Shown here piece after piece: positions 14,132-22,397 of a stretch of DNA of 37,625 bases. This stretch comes from JACVCK01 sp041940385 (GTDB lineage Bacteria > Planctomycetota > Phycisphaerae > Phycisphaerales > UBA1924). A model generated the notes under the pieces. It saw only the letters and a program-made list of their open reading frames with translations. It had not been told where the DNA came from and did not search any database. Each line of letters starts with the position of its first letter. Position 1 is the first letter of the stretch. Position numbers and translations under genes: made by a program. Location: NCBI GenBank assembly GCA_041940385.1, contig JBGTSD010000023.1, positions 1 to 37,625 of the forward strand, read 5' to 3'.

Positions 14132-15445
14132 TCACGGACACGTTGAGTTGTACCGACTGAGCACCTCGTTCAGGTCCGCGAAGTTCACCGCGCCGTTCCC
14201 GTCCACGTCCGCCGCGCACCCCGTGACCACCGTCAGCGCCGCGGGACCCGCGATCGTCTGCACACACGACGAGTCGAAGTCCAGCCGTCCGACGACGCAG
14301 TCGTACACCGCGGCGTCCGAAAGCTGCACATTCGTCAGCACCAGGTTCCCCCCGTGCGCGCCGGGGATACTCACGCCGTTCTTCCGCCACTGGAAGTGGT
14401 ACGGCGCCCCGTCGCCGACAGCGACGGCGAACGTCGCCGTCTCGCCGATCGACGCCGTCTGCGAAGTGGGATGCTCGCTCACCCAAGGCGCCTGCGGCGT
14501 CGTCGCCGACCAGATGTACGGATGGACGCCCCACACCATCACGAGTTCACCGCGCGCATCGAAGGAAACGAGCTGATGACCTGCGGACAGCGGTCCGGCG
14601 GCCTCCTCCGACATCCTCCGGCGCCAGGATTCACCGTTCCACTCCCACCACTCTCGCGACATGCCCGAACCGTCGATGTCTCCGCCGTGCATGACCACCA
14701 CGCCGCGCCGAGGGTCGAACGCCATCGCATGACGGATCCGTGGCGCCGGCCAGAGGCCCGCGCTCGGCACCTCAGTCCACGTGACGCCGTCGTACTCCCA
14801 GAGGTCGCCGAGCAGGGTGCTCGAATTCGAACCCCCGAACATCACCGTCACGCCGCGCCGTGCGTCGTAAGCCATCGCATGCCGTTGACGCGCCGGTGGG
14901 CTGACGGTCGGCGCGACCATCACCAGCTCCTCGCCGTCATACTCGAGCGTGGCGCTGAGCGGCAACGGGGCCGCGCCCCCGAACACCACGGCCTTTCCTC
15001 GAAGCCCGTCGAACGCCATCGCGGCGTTCGCGAGACCGGCGATCGGGGACGCCGGTCCCTCCACCCAGTCCTCGTTCTCATAAGTCCAGATCGCGTCGGC
15101 GCCCAACAGGATCGGCACGCCGCTGATCGTGTTCGTCGTCATCGCCGGCCGGGGCGAGGCCGTGAGATGGAGCCGCGGCGTCGTCTCCGGGAACTGCGGG
15201 GTGATCGCGACCCCGTCGTAGCTGAACTGCTCGAAGACGGAATTCGCAACGGTTCGGATCGCGATGATGCGCAGCGCGTTGCCGTCGTACGCCGCGGCGC
15301 CGTTGTTCGTGCTGTTGTATGGGAGCCCCTGGACCCATCCCACGCACGACGAAACGCCCGCCACCGACAACCCCGGCCAGGCGCCCACGCAGAGCGCCGC
15401 GATCCACCTTGCGCCGGTCGTCTTAATCATCGTGTTGCTGCCCAC
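14132..15445 (-). CDS. secreted Kelch-repeat / Ig-like / dockerin-like protein, paralogue 2
   Basis: 437 residues, same architecture as its neighbour: signal peptide (WIAALCVGAWPGLSVAG), Kelch-type blades (NAAMAFDGLRGKAVVFGG, HAMAYDARRGVTVMFGG, RHAMAFDPRRGVVVMHGG), an Ig-like domain (ETATFAVAVGDG, YHFQWRKNGVSIPGAHGG, DAAVYDCVVG), and the tail CAADVDGNGAVNFADLNEVL ending in Cys-Pro. GTG at 15445 is chosen because AAAGGAG lies eight bases upstream; the ATG at 15430 would be 23 bases from it. The gene is transcribed away from the ECF sigma factor across a 232-bp divergent region, so it is a candidate target of that sigma factor. A hairpin terminator follows it. Confidence 0.88.
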   Translation of the reverse strand: MGSNTMIKTTGARWIAALCVGAWPGLSVAGVSSCVGWVQGLPYNSTNNGAAAYDGNALRIIAIRTVANSVFEQFSYDGVAITPQFPETTPRLHLTASPRPAMTTNTISGVPILLGADAIWTYENEDWVEGPASPIAGLANAAMAFDGLRGKAVVFGGAAPLPLSATLEYDGEELVMVAPTVSPPARQRHAMAYDARRGVTVMFGGSNSSTLLGDLWEYDGVTWTEVPSAGLWPAPRIRHAMAFDPRRGVVVMHGGDIDGSGMSREWWEWNGESWRRRMSEEAAGPLSAGHQLVSFDARGELVMVWGVHPYIWSATTPQAPWVSEHPTSQTASIGETATFAVAVGDGAPYHFQWRKNGVSIPGAHGGNLVLTNVQLSDAAVYDCVVGRLDFDSSCVQTIAGPAALTVVTGCAADVDGNGAVNFADLNEVLSRYNSTCP

Positions 15446-15453
15446 GGGATCAT

Positions 15454-15460
15454 CTCCTTT
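15454..15460 (-). promoter_or_regulatory. ribosome binding site deciding the start of Kelch paralogue 2
   Basis: AAAGGAG on the minus strand, eight bases before GTG 15445. It argues for the GTG rather than the ATG five codons later. Confidence 0.7.
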
Positions 15461-15677
15461 GCTGCGGCCCCCGGGGTCGGGCGCCGGCGGTTGCCGACGC
15501 TCATGCCGACTCCGTCAAGGGCGCCCGTGCCGCCGAGCAGGCGCCACCTCTTCATCCGAAATCACCCCCGACCGACCATCACCGCGCGCGACCGAACCTG
15601 CGCCCTGCCCCTTGCCCCGACCGCCGCGCAACCCGACAATGAGGAGCCCTTCGCGCCCATCGCATTCGGAACACTCC

Positions 15678-16277
15678 ATGACCGAGGCCTCTCGCAACCG
15701 AGTGACGATCGCGCTCGAGGCCCTTCGCGCCGGCGATCCCCACGCCGCCGCCGATCTCCTTCCCCTTGTCTATGAAGAGCTCCGCGCCCTCGCCCGCGCG
15801 CGACTCGCCAAGACGCCCCCCGGCAACACCCTCCAGCCCACCGCCCTCGTCCACGAGGCCTATCTCCGCCTCATCGGCGACGCCGATCCCGGCTGGGACT
15901 CCCGCGGCCACTTCTTCGCCTCCGCCGCCCGCGCCATGCGCGACATCCTCGTCGACCAGGCCCGCCGAAAGGCCGCCGTCAAGCACGGCGGCGACCGCAA
16001 GCGCGTCGACGCCGACGAGCACGCCATCGCCGATCGCGACACCCCCATCTTCGATCAGCCCGCCGAGGACATGCTCGCGCTCGACGAGGCGCTGCGCAAG
16101 CTCGAGCACGAAGACCCGCGCAAGGCGCAAGTCGTCATGCTCCGCTTCTTCGCCGGCCTCACCAACGCGCAGATCGCCGCCGCGCTCGCCGTCTCCGAGC
16201 CCACCATCGAGCGCGACTGGCGCTTCGCCCGCGCGTACCTCCAGGCCGAAATGAAAGAAACGCTTCCGGAGGCCTGA
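15678..16277 (+). CDS. ECF-type RNA polymerase sigma factor
   Basis: 199 residues. Region 2 is visible (LLPLVYEELRALARARLAKT, LVHEAYLRLIGDADPGWDSR, GHFFASAARAMRDILVDQAR) and region 4 carries the helix-turn-helix (VVMLRFFAGLTNAQIAAALA, VSEPTIERDWRFARAYL). These signatures match the planctomycete-type ECF group annotated as Sig-70_X6/TIGR02999, whose members usually sit next to Ser/Thr kinases rather than classical anti-sigma factors. ATG at 15678 is chosen by family N-terminus; the frame is open far upstream but without family sequence. Its TGA overlaps the ATG of the kinase by one base (TGATG), implying coupling. No membrane anti-sigma gene is seen, so control is probably by the kinase, an inference from context. 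Confidence 0.94.
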   Translation: MTEASRNRVTIALEALRAGDPHAAADLLPLVYEELRALARARLAKTPPGNTLQPTALVHEAYLRLIGDADPGWDSRGHFFASAARAMRDILVDQARRKAAVKHGGDRKRVDADEHAIADRDTPIFDQPAEDMLALDEALRKLEHEDPRKAQVVMLRFFAGLTNAQIAAALAVSEPTIERDWRFARAYLQAEMKETLPEA

Positions 16278-19150
16278 TGAGCGCGACTCCACGAGAAATC
16301 GAGGCGATCTTCCACGAGGTCGCCGACCTGCCCGCCGGCGAACGCGCCGCCGCGCTCGATCGGCTTTGCAGCGGCGACCACTCCCTCCGCGCCCGCGTGG
16401 AGTCGCTGCTCGCCGCCGACGGCGCCGCGACCGTCGGCATCCTCAAGTCCTCGCCCCTCGACACCGCCTCCATCGCCGAGAAGCCCGGCGACGTGATCGA
16501 TCGATACCGCCTCGTCGAACGCCTCGGCGAGGGCGGCTTCGGCGTCGTCTACCGCGCCGAGCAGCGCGAGCCCGTGCAGCGCGACGTCGCCCTCAAGATC
16601 ATCAAGCTCGGCATGGACACCCGGCGCGTCGTCCACCGCTTCGAGGCGGAACGACAGACGCTCGCCATGCTCGATCACCCCGGCATCGCGCGCGTCATCG
16701 ACGCGGGCTCCACCTCGACGGGTCGGCCCTACTTCGCCATGGACCTCGTCCGCGGCGCCCCGATCACCGAGTTCGCCGACGAGCGCAGACTCGACACCGA
16801 AGCTCGACTCCACCTCTTCCTCCAGGTCTGCGACGCCGTGCAGCACGCCCACCAGAAGGGCGTCATCCATCGCGACCTCAAGCCCTCCAACATTCTCGTG
16901 TCCGAGATCGACGGCGCGCCGTTGCCCCGCGTCATCGACTTCGGCATCGCCCGCGCCATCGATCACCGCCGGCTCGCCGACCACACGTTCACCGAGCAGG
17001 GCCAGATCATCGGCACGCCGGAGTACATGTCGCCCGAGCAGGCCGCGGGCGAGGACATCGACACCCGCGCCGACATCTACGCCCTCGGCGTCATCCTCTA
17101 CGAACTCCTCACCGGCGGCCTCCCGTGCGACTCCGCCAGTCTCCGCTCCGGCGAACTCGCGAAGATCCGCCAGCTCATCCTGACGCACCAGCCGCCCAAG
17201 CCCAGCACCCGCGCCGTCTCCGCGTCCGACACCGCCGCCGCGCAGGCGCGACACGCCGACGACCAGCGCGCCCTCGCGCGCCGGCTCCGTGGCGATCTCG
17301 ACTGGATCACGATGAAGGCGCTCGAGAAGAACCGCCTCCGTCGCTACGACTCCGCCTCCGAACTCGCCGCCGACATCCGCAGGCACCTCCGGCGCGAACC
17401 CGTCCTCGCCGGCCCGCCGAGCCGCGTCTATCGAGCGCAGCGCTTCATCGCCCGCAACCGTCTTCCCGTCGCCGCGGCGTCCGTCGTCGCCCTCGCGCTC
17501 ATCGCCGGCGCCGTCGCCTCGACCGTCGGCTTCGTCCGCGCCACCCGCGCCGAGGCCGACGCCCGCGACGACGCCGCACGCGCCCTCGCGGCAGAGGTCG
17601 AGGCGCGCACGCAGACCGCCCGCGCCGTCGCCGTGCGGGACTTCCTCGCGGAGATGCTCCGCTCCGCCGACCCCGCCAACGCGCTCGGCCGCGAATTCAC
17701 CGTGCGCGAGATCCTCGATCAGGCGTCCAGCCGCATCGACGATCAACTCGCCGCCAACCCCGTCGTCGCCGCCGACATCCACGCCGTCATCGCCGACACC
17801 TACCGGTCCCTCGACCTTTTCGAGAAGGCGACGCCCCACGTCGAGTCCGCCGTCGACCTTCGCCGAAACGCGCTCGGCGCGGATCATCCCGACACACTCG
17901 ATGCGATCCACGACCGCGGCGCCCTCCTCGAAGACCTCGGCCGCTTCGAAGAAGCCGAAACCGTCCTGCGCGACGCGCTCGAACACCGCGCCCGCGTCCA
18001 CGGCGCGCACAGCCACGAGGCGTCCGAAACCATGTCGCGCCTCGCGAACGTCCTCATGCGCCGCGGCCGCACCGACGACGCCATCCTCCTGCTCGAGGAT
18101 TCCCTCGCCATCCGGCGCGAGCTCCTCGATCCGCCGCACGCATCGATCGCCGGCGCTCTGGACGCGCTCGGACGCGCCTACGACGCCCGAGCGCGGGACG
18201 TCGAGGCCGAACCCCTCTTCCGCGAGGCCCTTGAGATGCGCGCCGCCACACACGGCGAGCACCACCCCTTCACCGCGTCCACCGCGAACAACCTCGCCTC
18301 GGTCCTCCACGACATGCGACGTTTCGAGGAGGCCGAGGCCCTCTATCGGCGCGCCATCGAGATTCAGCGCGCCGTGTACAAGGGTGACCACACGTCGATC
18401 GCACGCACGCTGAACAACCTCGCGTCGCTCCTTCAGGATCAAGGCGACTACGACGCCGCCGAACCCCTGTTCCTCGAATCTCTGGACATGCGCCGGCGCC
18501 TCTACCCGCCGGACCACGCCGTGGTGGTGAACGCCGTCAACAACCTGGCGGTGATCCGATTCCTGAAAAAGGACTACGAGGGCGCCGAGGCCATCTTCCG
18601 CGAAGTCGCCGACATGCGCCAGCGCTCGTTCGGCGCCGATCACCCCGAGTACGGGCGAGCGCTCTCGAGCCTCGCCGCGACCCTCAACCAACTGAACCGA
18701 TACGAAGAAGCGCTCCCGTTGCTCGATCAGGCGCTCGCCATCCTGGAAGCGTCGATCGGATCGTCGCACCCCGCGCTCTCGCCCGTGCTGCACAACTGCG
18801 GCGAAGTCCGCCTCCGCCTCGATCGACAGGCCGAAGCCGTGTCGTTCTTCCGCCGCGCGATCGACCTGCACATCGCCTCGCCCGCCGGCGCCGGCTCGCC
18901 CAACGCGCTCCAGACCTGGTTCGCGCTCGCCGACTGCCACGCGTTCCTCGGCGACGACGACGACGCACGAGCCGTCCTCGCCGAGGCGACCCCGCTCATG
19001 CTCGCCTACTCCGGCAAGGCGGGCATTGCACACCGCTCCATCGCGAACACCGCCGATCTCGCGGCGAGGCTCGGCGACGAAGAAACCGCCGACGCATTGC
19101 GCCGGCGGCTCGAAGAACTCAACGCGACCGAGGTCGCCCCCGCCCGGTGA
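16277..19150 (+). CDS. membrane Ser/Thr protein kinase with C-terminal TPR repeats
   Basis: 957 residues. After an 80-residue leader that resembles the usual N-terminus of ECF-linked kinases, a complete Hanks-type kinase domain follows (about 80-365): glycine loop RLGEGGFGVVYRA, ALKIIK lysine, catalytic HRDLKPSN (about 200), DFGIAR (about 220), and GTPEYMSPEQA activation segment (about 246). A single membrane helix follows (about 390-418, LPVAAASVVALALIAGAVAS). The rest is extracytoplasmic: a helical linker, then about ten tetratricopeptide repeats of the 42-residue kinesin-light-chain type (AEPLFREALEMRAATHGEHH, EAEALYRRAIEIQRAVYKGD). The TPR domain probably senses or binds a partner outside the membrane while the kinase acts inside. 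GGAGG precedes the ATG by four bases. It is coupled to the ECF gene, and its stop abuts the stop of the next, opposite gene. Confidence 0.95.
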   Translation: MSATPREIEAIFHEVADLPAGERAAALDRLCSGDHSLRARVESLLAADGAATVGILKSSPLDTASIAEKPGDVIDRYRLVERLGEGGFGVVYRAEQREPVQRDVALKIIKLGMDTRRVVHRFEAERQTLAMLDHPGIARVIDAGSTSTGRPYFAMDLVRGAPITEFADERRLDTEARLHLFLQVCDAVQHAHQKGVIHRDLKPSNILVSEIDGAPLPRVIDFGIARAIDHRRLADHTFTEQGQIIGTPEYMSPEQAAGEDIDTRADIYALGVILYELLTGGLPCDSASLRSGELAKIRQLILTHQPPKPSTRAVSASDTAAAQARHADDQRALARRLRGDLDWITMKALEKNRLRRYDSASELAADIRRHLRREPVLAGPPSRVYRAQRFIARNRLPVAAASVVALALIAGAVASTVGFVRATRAEADARDDAARALAAEVEARTQTARAVAVRDFLAEMLRSADPANALGREFTVREILDQASSRIDDQLAANPVVAADIHAVIADTYRSLDLFEKATPHVESAVDLRRNALGADHPDTLDAIHDRGALLEDLGRFEEAETVLRDALEHRARVHGAHSHEASETMSRLANVLMRRGRTDDAILLLEDSLAIRRELLDPPHASIAGALDALGRAYDARARDVEAEPLFREALEMRAATHGEHHPFTASTANNLASVLHDMRRFEEAEALYRRAIEIQRAVYKGDHTSIARTLNNLASLLQDQGDYDAAEPLFLESLDMRRRLYPPDHAVVVNAVNNLAVIRFLKKDYEGAEAIFREVADMRQRSFGADHPEYGRALSSLAATLNQLNRYEEALPLLDQALAILEASIGSSHPALSPVLHNCGEVRLRLDRQAEAVSFFRRAIDLHIASPAGAGSPNALQTWFALADCHAFLGDDDDARAVLAEATPLMLAYSGKAGIAHRSIANTADLAARLGDEETADALRRRLEELNATEVAPAR

Positions 19151-20443
19151 TCAGTCGCACGAACTGTTGTAGGAATTGAGCACCGCGTTCAAGTCGGCGA
19201 AGTTCACGCTGCCGTCTCCGGTGACGTCCGCCGGGCAGTTCGGCGCCAGAGAGAGCAAGGCCGGTCCCGCGACCACCTCGACGCAACCATCCGCCTGATC
19301 CGCCAGCCCGACGATGCAGTCGTACACCCCCGCGTCCTGCTCCCCGACGCTCAGGTGCAGGTACGCCTGGAACGTCGCGCCCGGCACGATCTCACCGTTC
19401 TTCCGCCACTGGTAGCTCAGGGCGCGGCTGTCGTTCGAAACGACGCTCAGCACCGCCGGCTGCCCCGACTGCACCGTCAGCGACGACGGGCCCGTGACCG
19501 CCGGCAGCGCCGGCGCCGCGAGCGACGCCGTCATCCCCGAAGTCGCGGCGATCGTCTGCCCCGTGGGCTCGAAGAAGGCCAGAACATCCTGGAAGACCAC
19601 CTGCGTGTCGCCGTTCGCGACGACGCGATGCCGCCAGCCGTCTCCGTCGAACTCCCAGAAGTCCGGCCCGACCCCGTTGCCGCGAAAACCGCCGTACAGA
19701 ATCGCTTTGCCGCGTCGCCGGTCGAACGTCATGCCCGCCGCGTAACGCGCATCCGGCCAGGGGCTGTCGAACGCCACCTGCGTCCAGTTCACACCGTCGT
19801 ACTCCCAGAGGTCGTTGAGCGCGACGCTCCCGGCCTGCCCGCCGAACATGACGACGCGCTGACGAACGGGGTCGTACGTCATCGAGTGCAGCCGACGCGC
19901 CGGCGGCTGGTTGGCAGGGAAGCGTTCGACCAGCGTAGCCCCGTTCCACTCCCATGTGGAGTTGGTCTGACCACCGAACGTGTCGCCGCCGAAGATGACG
20001 ACGACGTTCCTCGCCTCGTCGAACGCCGCGGCCAGCCCGAACAAGCCGATGCTCGACGTCTGCTCCGACACGCGCTGAAGCCAATCCACGCCGTTGAATG
20101 TCCAGAGCTTGCTGCCGATGCAGTACACCGTCTCCCCGCGCCGCCGATCGAACACCAGCGCCCCCACGCCCGTTGGTGACGACGCCTGCGGCGCCGTCGT
20201 CGGGTGGACCTGCGTCCAGCCTCCGCCGTTGAACGTCCACGTCACGACTTTGCCCGACACGCCCTGCACGTCCACACCGATGATCATGGCGCGATGCGAG
20301 TCGTAGACGCCGACCATCGTCGATGCGAGCGGCGGAGGCGTGTTCATATCCACGCGAGAAATGCAGTTCTGCCCCACGGCCGCGCCGCCCGCCGCGAGTG
20401 ACGCGGCGAGAACCCCGACCAACGATGTGCGCTTCGTCAACAT
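19151..20443 (-). CDS. secreted Kelch-repeat / Ig-like / dockerin-like protein, paralogue 3
   Basis: 430 residues with signal peptide (LVGVLAASLAAGGAAVG), Kelch-type blades (LAAAFDEARNVVVIFGG, HSMTYDPVRQRVVMFGG, AGMTFDRRRGKAILYGG with W-E-Y/W-D-G strands), an Ig-like domain (QPAVLSVVSNDSRALSYQWR, NGEIVPGATFQ, DAGVYDCIVG) and the tail CPADVTGDGSVNFADLNAVL ending in Cys-Asp. ATG at 20443 is chosen: AGGAG lies about nine bases upstream, and the signal peptide starts there. It is the most diverged of the three paralogues and lies on the far side of the ECF/kinase pair. Its stop codon directly abuts that of the kinase (19150/19151), so the two converging messages would overlap in their 3' ends. 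It is divergent from the superoxide dismutase gene. Confidence 0.88.
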   Translation of the reverse strand: MLTKRTSLVGVLAASLAAGGAAVGQNCISRVDMNTPPPLASTMVGVYDSHRAMIIGVDVQGVSGKVVTWTFNGGGWTQVHPTTAPQASSPTGVGALVFDRRRGETVYCIGSKLWTFNGVDWLQRVSEQTSSIGLFGLAAAFDEARNVVVIFGGDTFGGQTNSTWEWNGATLVERFPANQPPARRLHSMTYDPVRQRVVMFGGQAGSVALNDLWEYDGVNWTQVAFDSPWPDARYAAGMTFDRRRGKAILYGGFRGNGVGPDFWEFDGDGWRHRVVANGDTQVVFQDVLAFFEPTGQTIAATSGMTASLAAPALPAVTGPSSLTVQSGQPAVLSVVSNDSRALSYQWRKNGEIVPGATFQAYLHLSVGEQDAGVYDCIVGLADQADGCVEVVAGPALLSLAPNCPADVTGDGSVNFADLNAVLNSYNSSCD

Positions 20444-20602
20444 GATCCAGTCTCCTGATCGCAGTCCAGATTGAGTCCCGGCGGACGCCACAAGCCGCCC
20501 GCAGACGCCAATCCGAAATGGCGTCCCGCCGCCCATCACCGGCGCCGAGGAATGAGCCGCCGCTCACGCCACCCGCCTGAATCGAGCGGGTATCCTCATT
20601 CC

Positions 20603-21424
20603 ATGGACACCCACGCCGAACCCACCGCCGTCGTGCCCCAGGACAGCTCGCTTCACCCCGCCATCAACCGGCGCGAAGCGCTCACCGCGCTCTCCGCGCT
20701 CGGCCTCGGCGCCCTCGCGTCCTCCGCGCTCGCGCAGGCGCCGCAGCAGGGCGGCATGGCCGCCGGCGGCCGCGGCCACCTCACGCCCGAGATGCTCGGC
20801 TGGGACCCCGCCGCGAAGCAGTACGTCCTTCCAAAACTCAAGTACCCCTACGACGCGCTCGAGCCGCACATCGACGCGCAGACGATGGAGATCCATCACT
20901 CCAAGCACCACCAGGGCTACGTCAACGGCCTGAACAAGGCGATGGCCGAACTCGACAAGATCCGGCGCGGCGAGGGCGACAAGTCGCTGATCAAGCACTG
21001 GTCGCGCGAGGTCGCGTTCAACGGCGGCGGGCACGTGAACCACTCGCTCTTCTGGCTCTGCATGGCGCCGGAGGGCTGGGGCGGCAAGAACCCGTCGCTC
21101 GATCTGGCCTCGCACATCAGCCGCGACTTCGGATCGTTCGAGGCGTTCATCGAGCACTTCGCCGCCGCCGCGGGCGCGGTCGAGGGCTCGGGCTGGGCGT
21201 GGCTGATGTACGACTTCGTGAGCGGCCGCCTGATCATCACGCAGATGGAGAAGCAGCAGAACCTCTCCATGACCGGCGCCGCGCCGCTGCTCGGCATCGA
21301 CGTCTGGGAGCACGCGTACTACCTCAAGTACCAGAACAAGCGCGCGGACTATGTCAAGGCATGGTTCAACGTCGTGAACTGGGCGATGGTGGACGAACTC
21401 TTCGCGCTGGCGCGGGGGCTCTAG
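20603..21424 (+). CDS. sodA: Mn/Fe superoxide dismutase with Tat-type signal
   Basis: Converts superoxide to oxygen and hydrogen peroxide. The 273 residues comprise a 45-residue export signal with a twin arginine (INRREALTALSALGLGALAS, ALAQA) and a complete dismutase domain. Metal ligands are visible: His in EPHIDAQTMEIHH, His in GGGHVNHSLFW, and Asp/His in GIDVWEHAYYLKYQ. The GGH-x-NHS pattern resembles manganese enzymes more than iron ones, but metal use cannot be settled from sequence. The Tat signal implies folding with metal in the cytoplasm and export to the periplasm. Most bacterial members are cytosolic, so this is notable. The ORF ends in a CTAG shared with the converging queG stop. 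ATG at 20603 is preferred; the frame is open upstream without family sequence. Confidence 0.93.
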   Translation: MDTHAEPTAVVPQDSSLHPAINRREALTALSALGLGALASSALAQAPQQGGMAAGGRGHLTPEMLGWDPAAKQYVLPKLKYPYDALEPHIDAQTMEIHHSKHHQGYVNGLNKAMAELDKIRRGEGDKSLIKHWSREVAFNGGGHVNHSLFWLCMAPEGWGGKNPSLDLASHISRDFGSFEAFIEHFAAAAGAVEGSGWAWLMYDFVSGRLIITQMEKQQNLSMTGAAPLLGIDVWEHAYYLKYQNKRADYVKAWFNVVNWAMVDELFALARGL

Positions 21425-22377
21425 TCGCGAAGCGCGTCCGCATTCCGCTTCATCATCTCCAGCGTCGCCCGCTTCATCGATGAGCCCTTGAGCGCCCGCG
21501 CGCGGTCGTCGGGGGTCCAGCGGGAGACTTCGTCGAGGTTCAGCGCGACGAAGCGCGGGCTGTACTCGTCGCGAGGCGCGTCGTCGCGGAGCGTCGGTCT
21601 TGCCGAGTTGTGCGGGCAGACTTCCTGGCAGATGTCGCAGCCGAAGAGCCAGCCGTGCAACTGGTTCGCGAGATCGGTCGGCAGGTCGCCGCGCTTCTCG
21701 ATGGTCAGATAGGAAATGCAGCGGCTCGCGTCGACGCTGTAGGGGGTGATGGCGTCGGTCGGGCAGGCGTCGACGCAGCGGGTGCAGGCGCCGCAGTGGT
21801 CGGTGACCGGCTGTTGCGCTCCCGGGGGCGCGGCGTCGAGTGTGGTCACCACGGCGCCGAGCAGGAAGTAGGAGCCGAGTCGGGGGTGGATGAGCAGCGT
21901 GTGCTTGCCGATCCAGCCGAGCCCGGCGCGTGCGGCGTGCTCGCGCTCCATCAGCGGCGCGGTGTCCACGCAGGCGCGGAACTCGGCGCCGGGATGCTCC
22001 TCGCGCCAGCGGTCACAGAGCGCGTGCAGTCGGCGCTTGATGACCTCGTGATAGTCCTCGCCGCGCGCGTATCGCGCGACCTTGCCGAAGCCCGGCGTTG
22101 TCGGCTCGGCGCCGGCGCCCTCGCCGCGCGCGGCGTAGAGGTCCGCGACCATGACGATCGATCGCGCGCCCGGGAGCAGTTCGCGCGGGTCGAGGCGCGT
22201 CGCGACGTTCTCGGCCAGCCAGCGCATCTCGCCGTGCCTGCCGTCATCAAGCCAGCGTCGGAAGAACGCCTCGTGCGCAGAGGGCTCGGCGCGGCAGACG
22301 CCGGCGAGCGCGAAGCCGGCGGCGCGGCAGTCGCGCACGAGCGCTTCGCCCTTCTGTTCTGGAGTCGGCTCGGTCAC
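21421..22377 (-). CDS. queG: epoxyqueuosine reductase
   Basis: Cobalamin- and iron-sulfur-dependent enzyme that carries out the last step of queuosine synthesis in tRNA. The 318-residue product shows the catalytic segment CVDTAPLMEREHAARAGLGW with IGKHTLLIHPRLGSYFLLG, then two 4Fe-4S motifs (HCGACTRCVDACPTDAITPY; CDICQEVCPHN), plus the connecting Cys in RCISYLTIE. GTG at 22377 (VTEPTPEQKGEALV) is chosen since the upstream in-frame stretch is Arg/Pro-rich. No Shine-Dalgarno is evident. Its stop overlaps the opposite stop of the dismutase gene. Upstream, the TIM-barrel isomerase gene ends 20 bp away on the same strand, so they likely share a message. Confidence 0.95.
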   Translation of the reverse strand: MTEPTPEQKGEALVRDCRAAGFALAGVCRAEPSAHEAFFRRWLDDGRHGEMRWLAENVATRLDPRELLPGARSIVMVADLYAARGEGAGAEPTTPGFGKVARYARGEDYHEVIKRRLHALCDRWREEHPGAEFRACVDTAPLMEREHAARAGLGWIGKHTLLIHPRLGSYFLLGAVVTTLDAAPPGAQQPVTDHCGACTRCVDACPTDAITPYSVDASRCISYLTIEKRGDLPTDLANQLHGWLFGCDICQEVCPHNSARPTLRDDAPRDEYSPRFVALNLDEVSRWTPDDRARALKGSSMKRATLEMMKRNADALRD

Positions 22378-22397
22378 GGAAGACGCGCGCGGGCGCT

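Noticed and set aside
15264..15677. N-terminal extension of the ECF sigma factor upstream of 15678
   Set aside because: The frame is open but antisense to the start of Kelch paralogue 2 and has Pro/Thr/Arg-rich sequence unlike sigma factors.
16055..19033. Long minus-strand open frame opposite the ECF/kinase pair
   Set aside because: Antisense shadow of the kinase gene. Composition is Val/Glu/Gly/Asp-biased with no motif, while the plus strand carries a full kinase and TPR domain.
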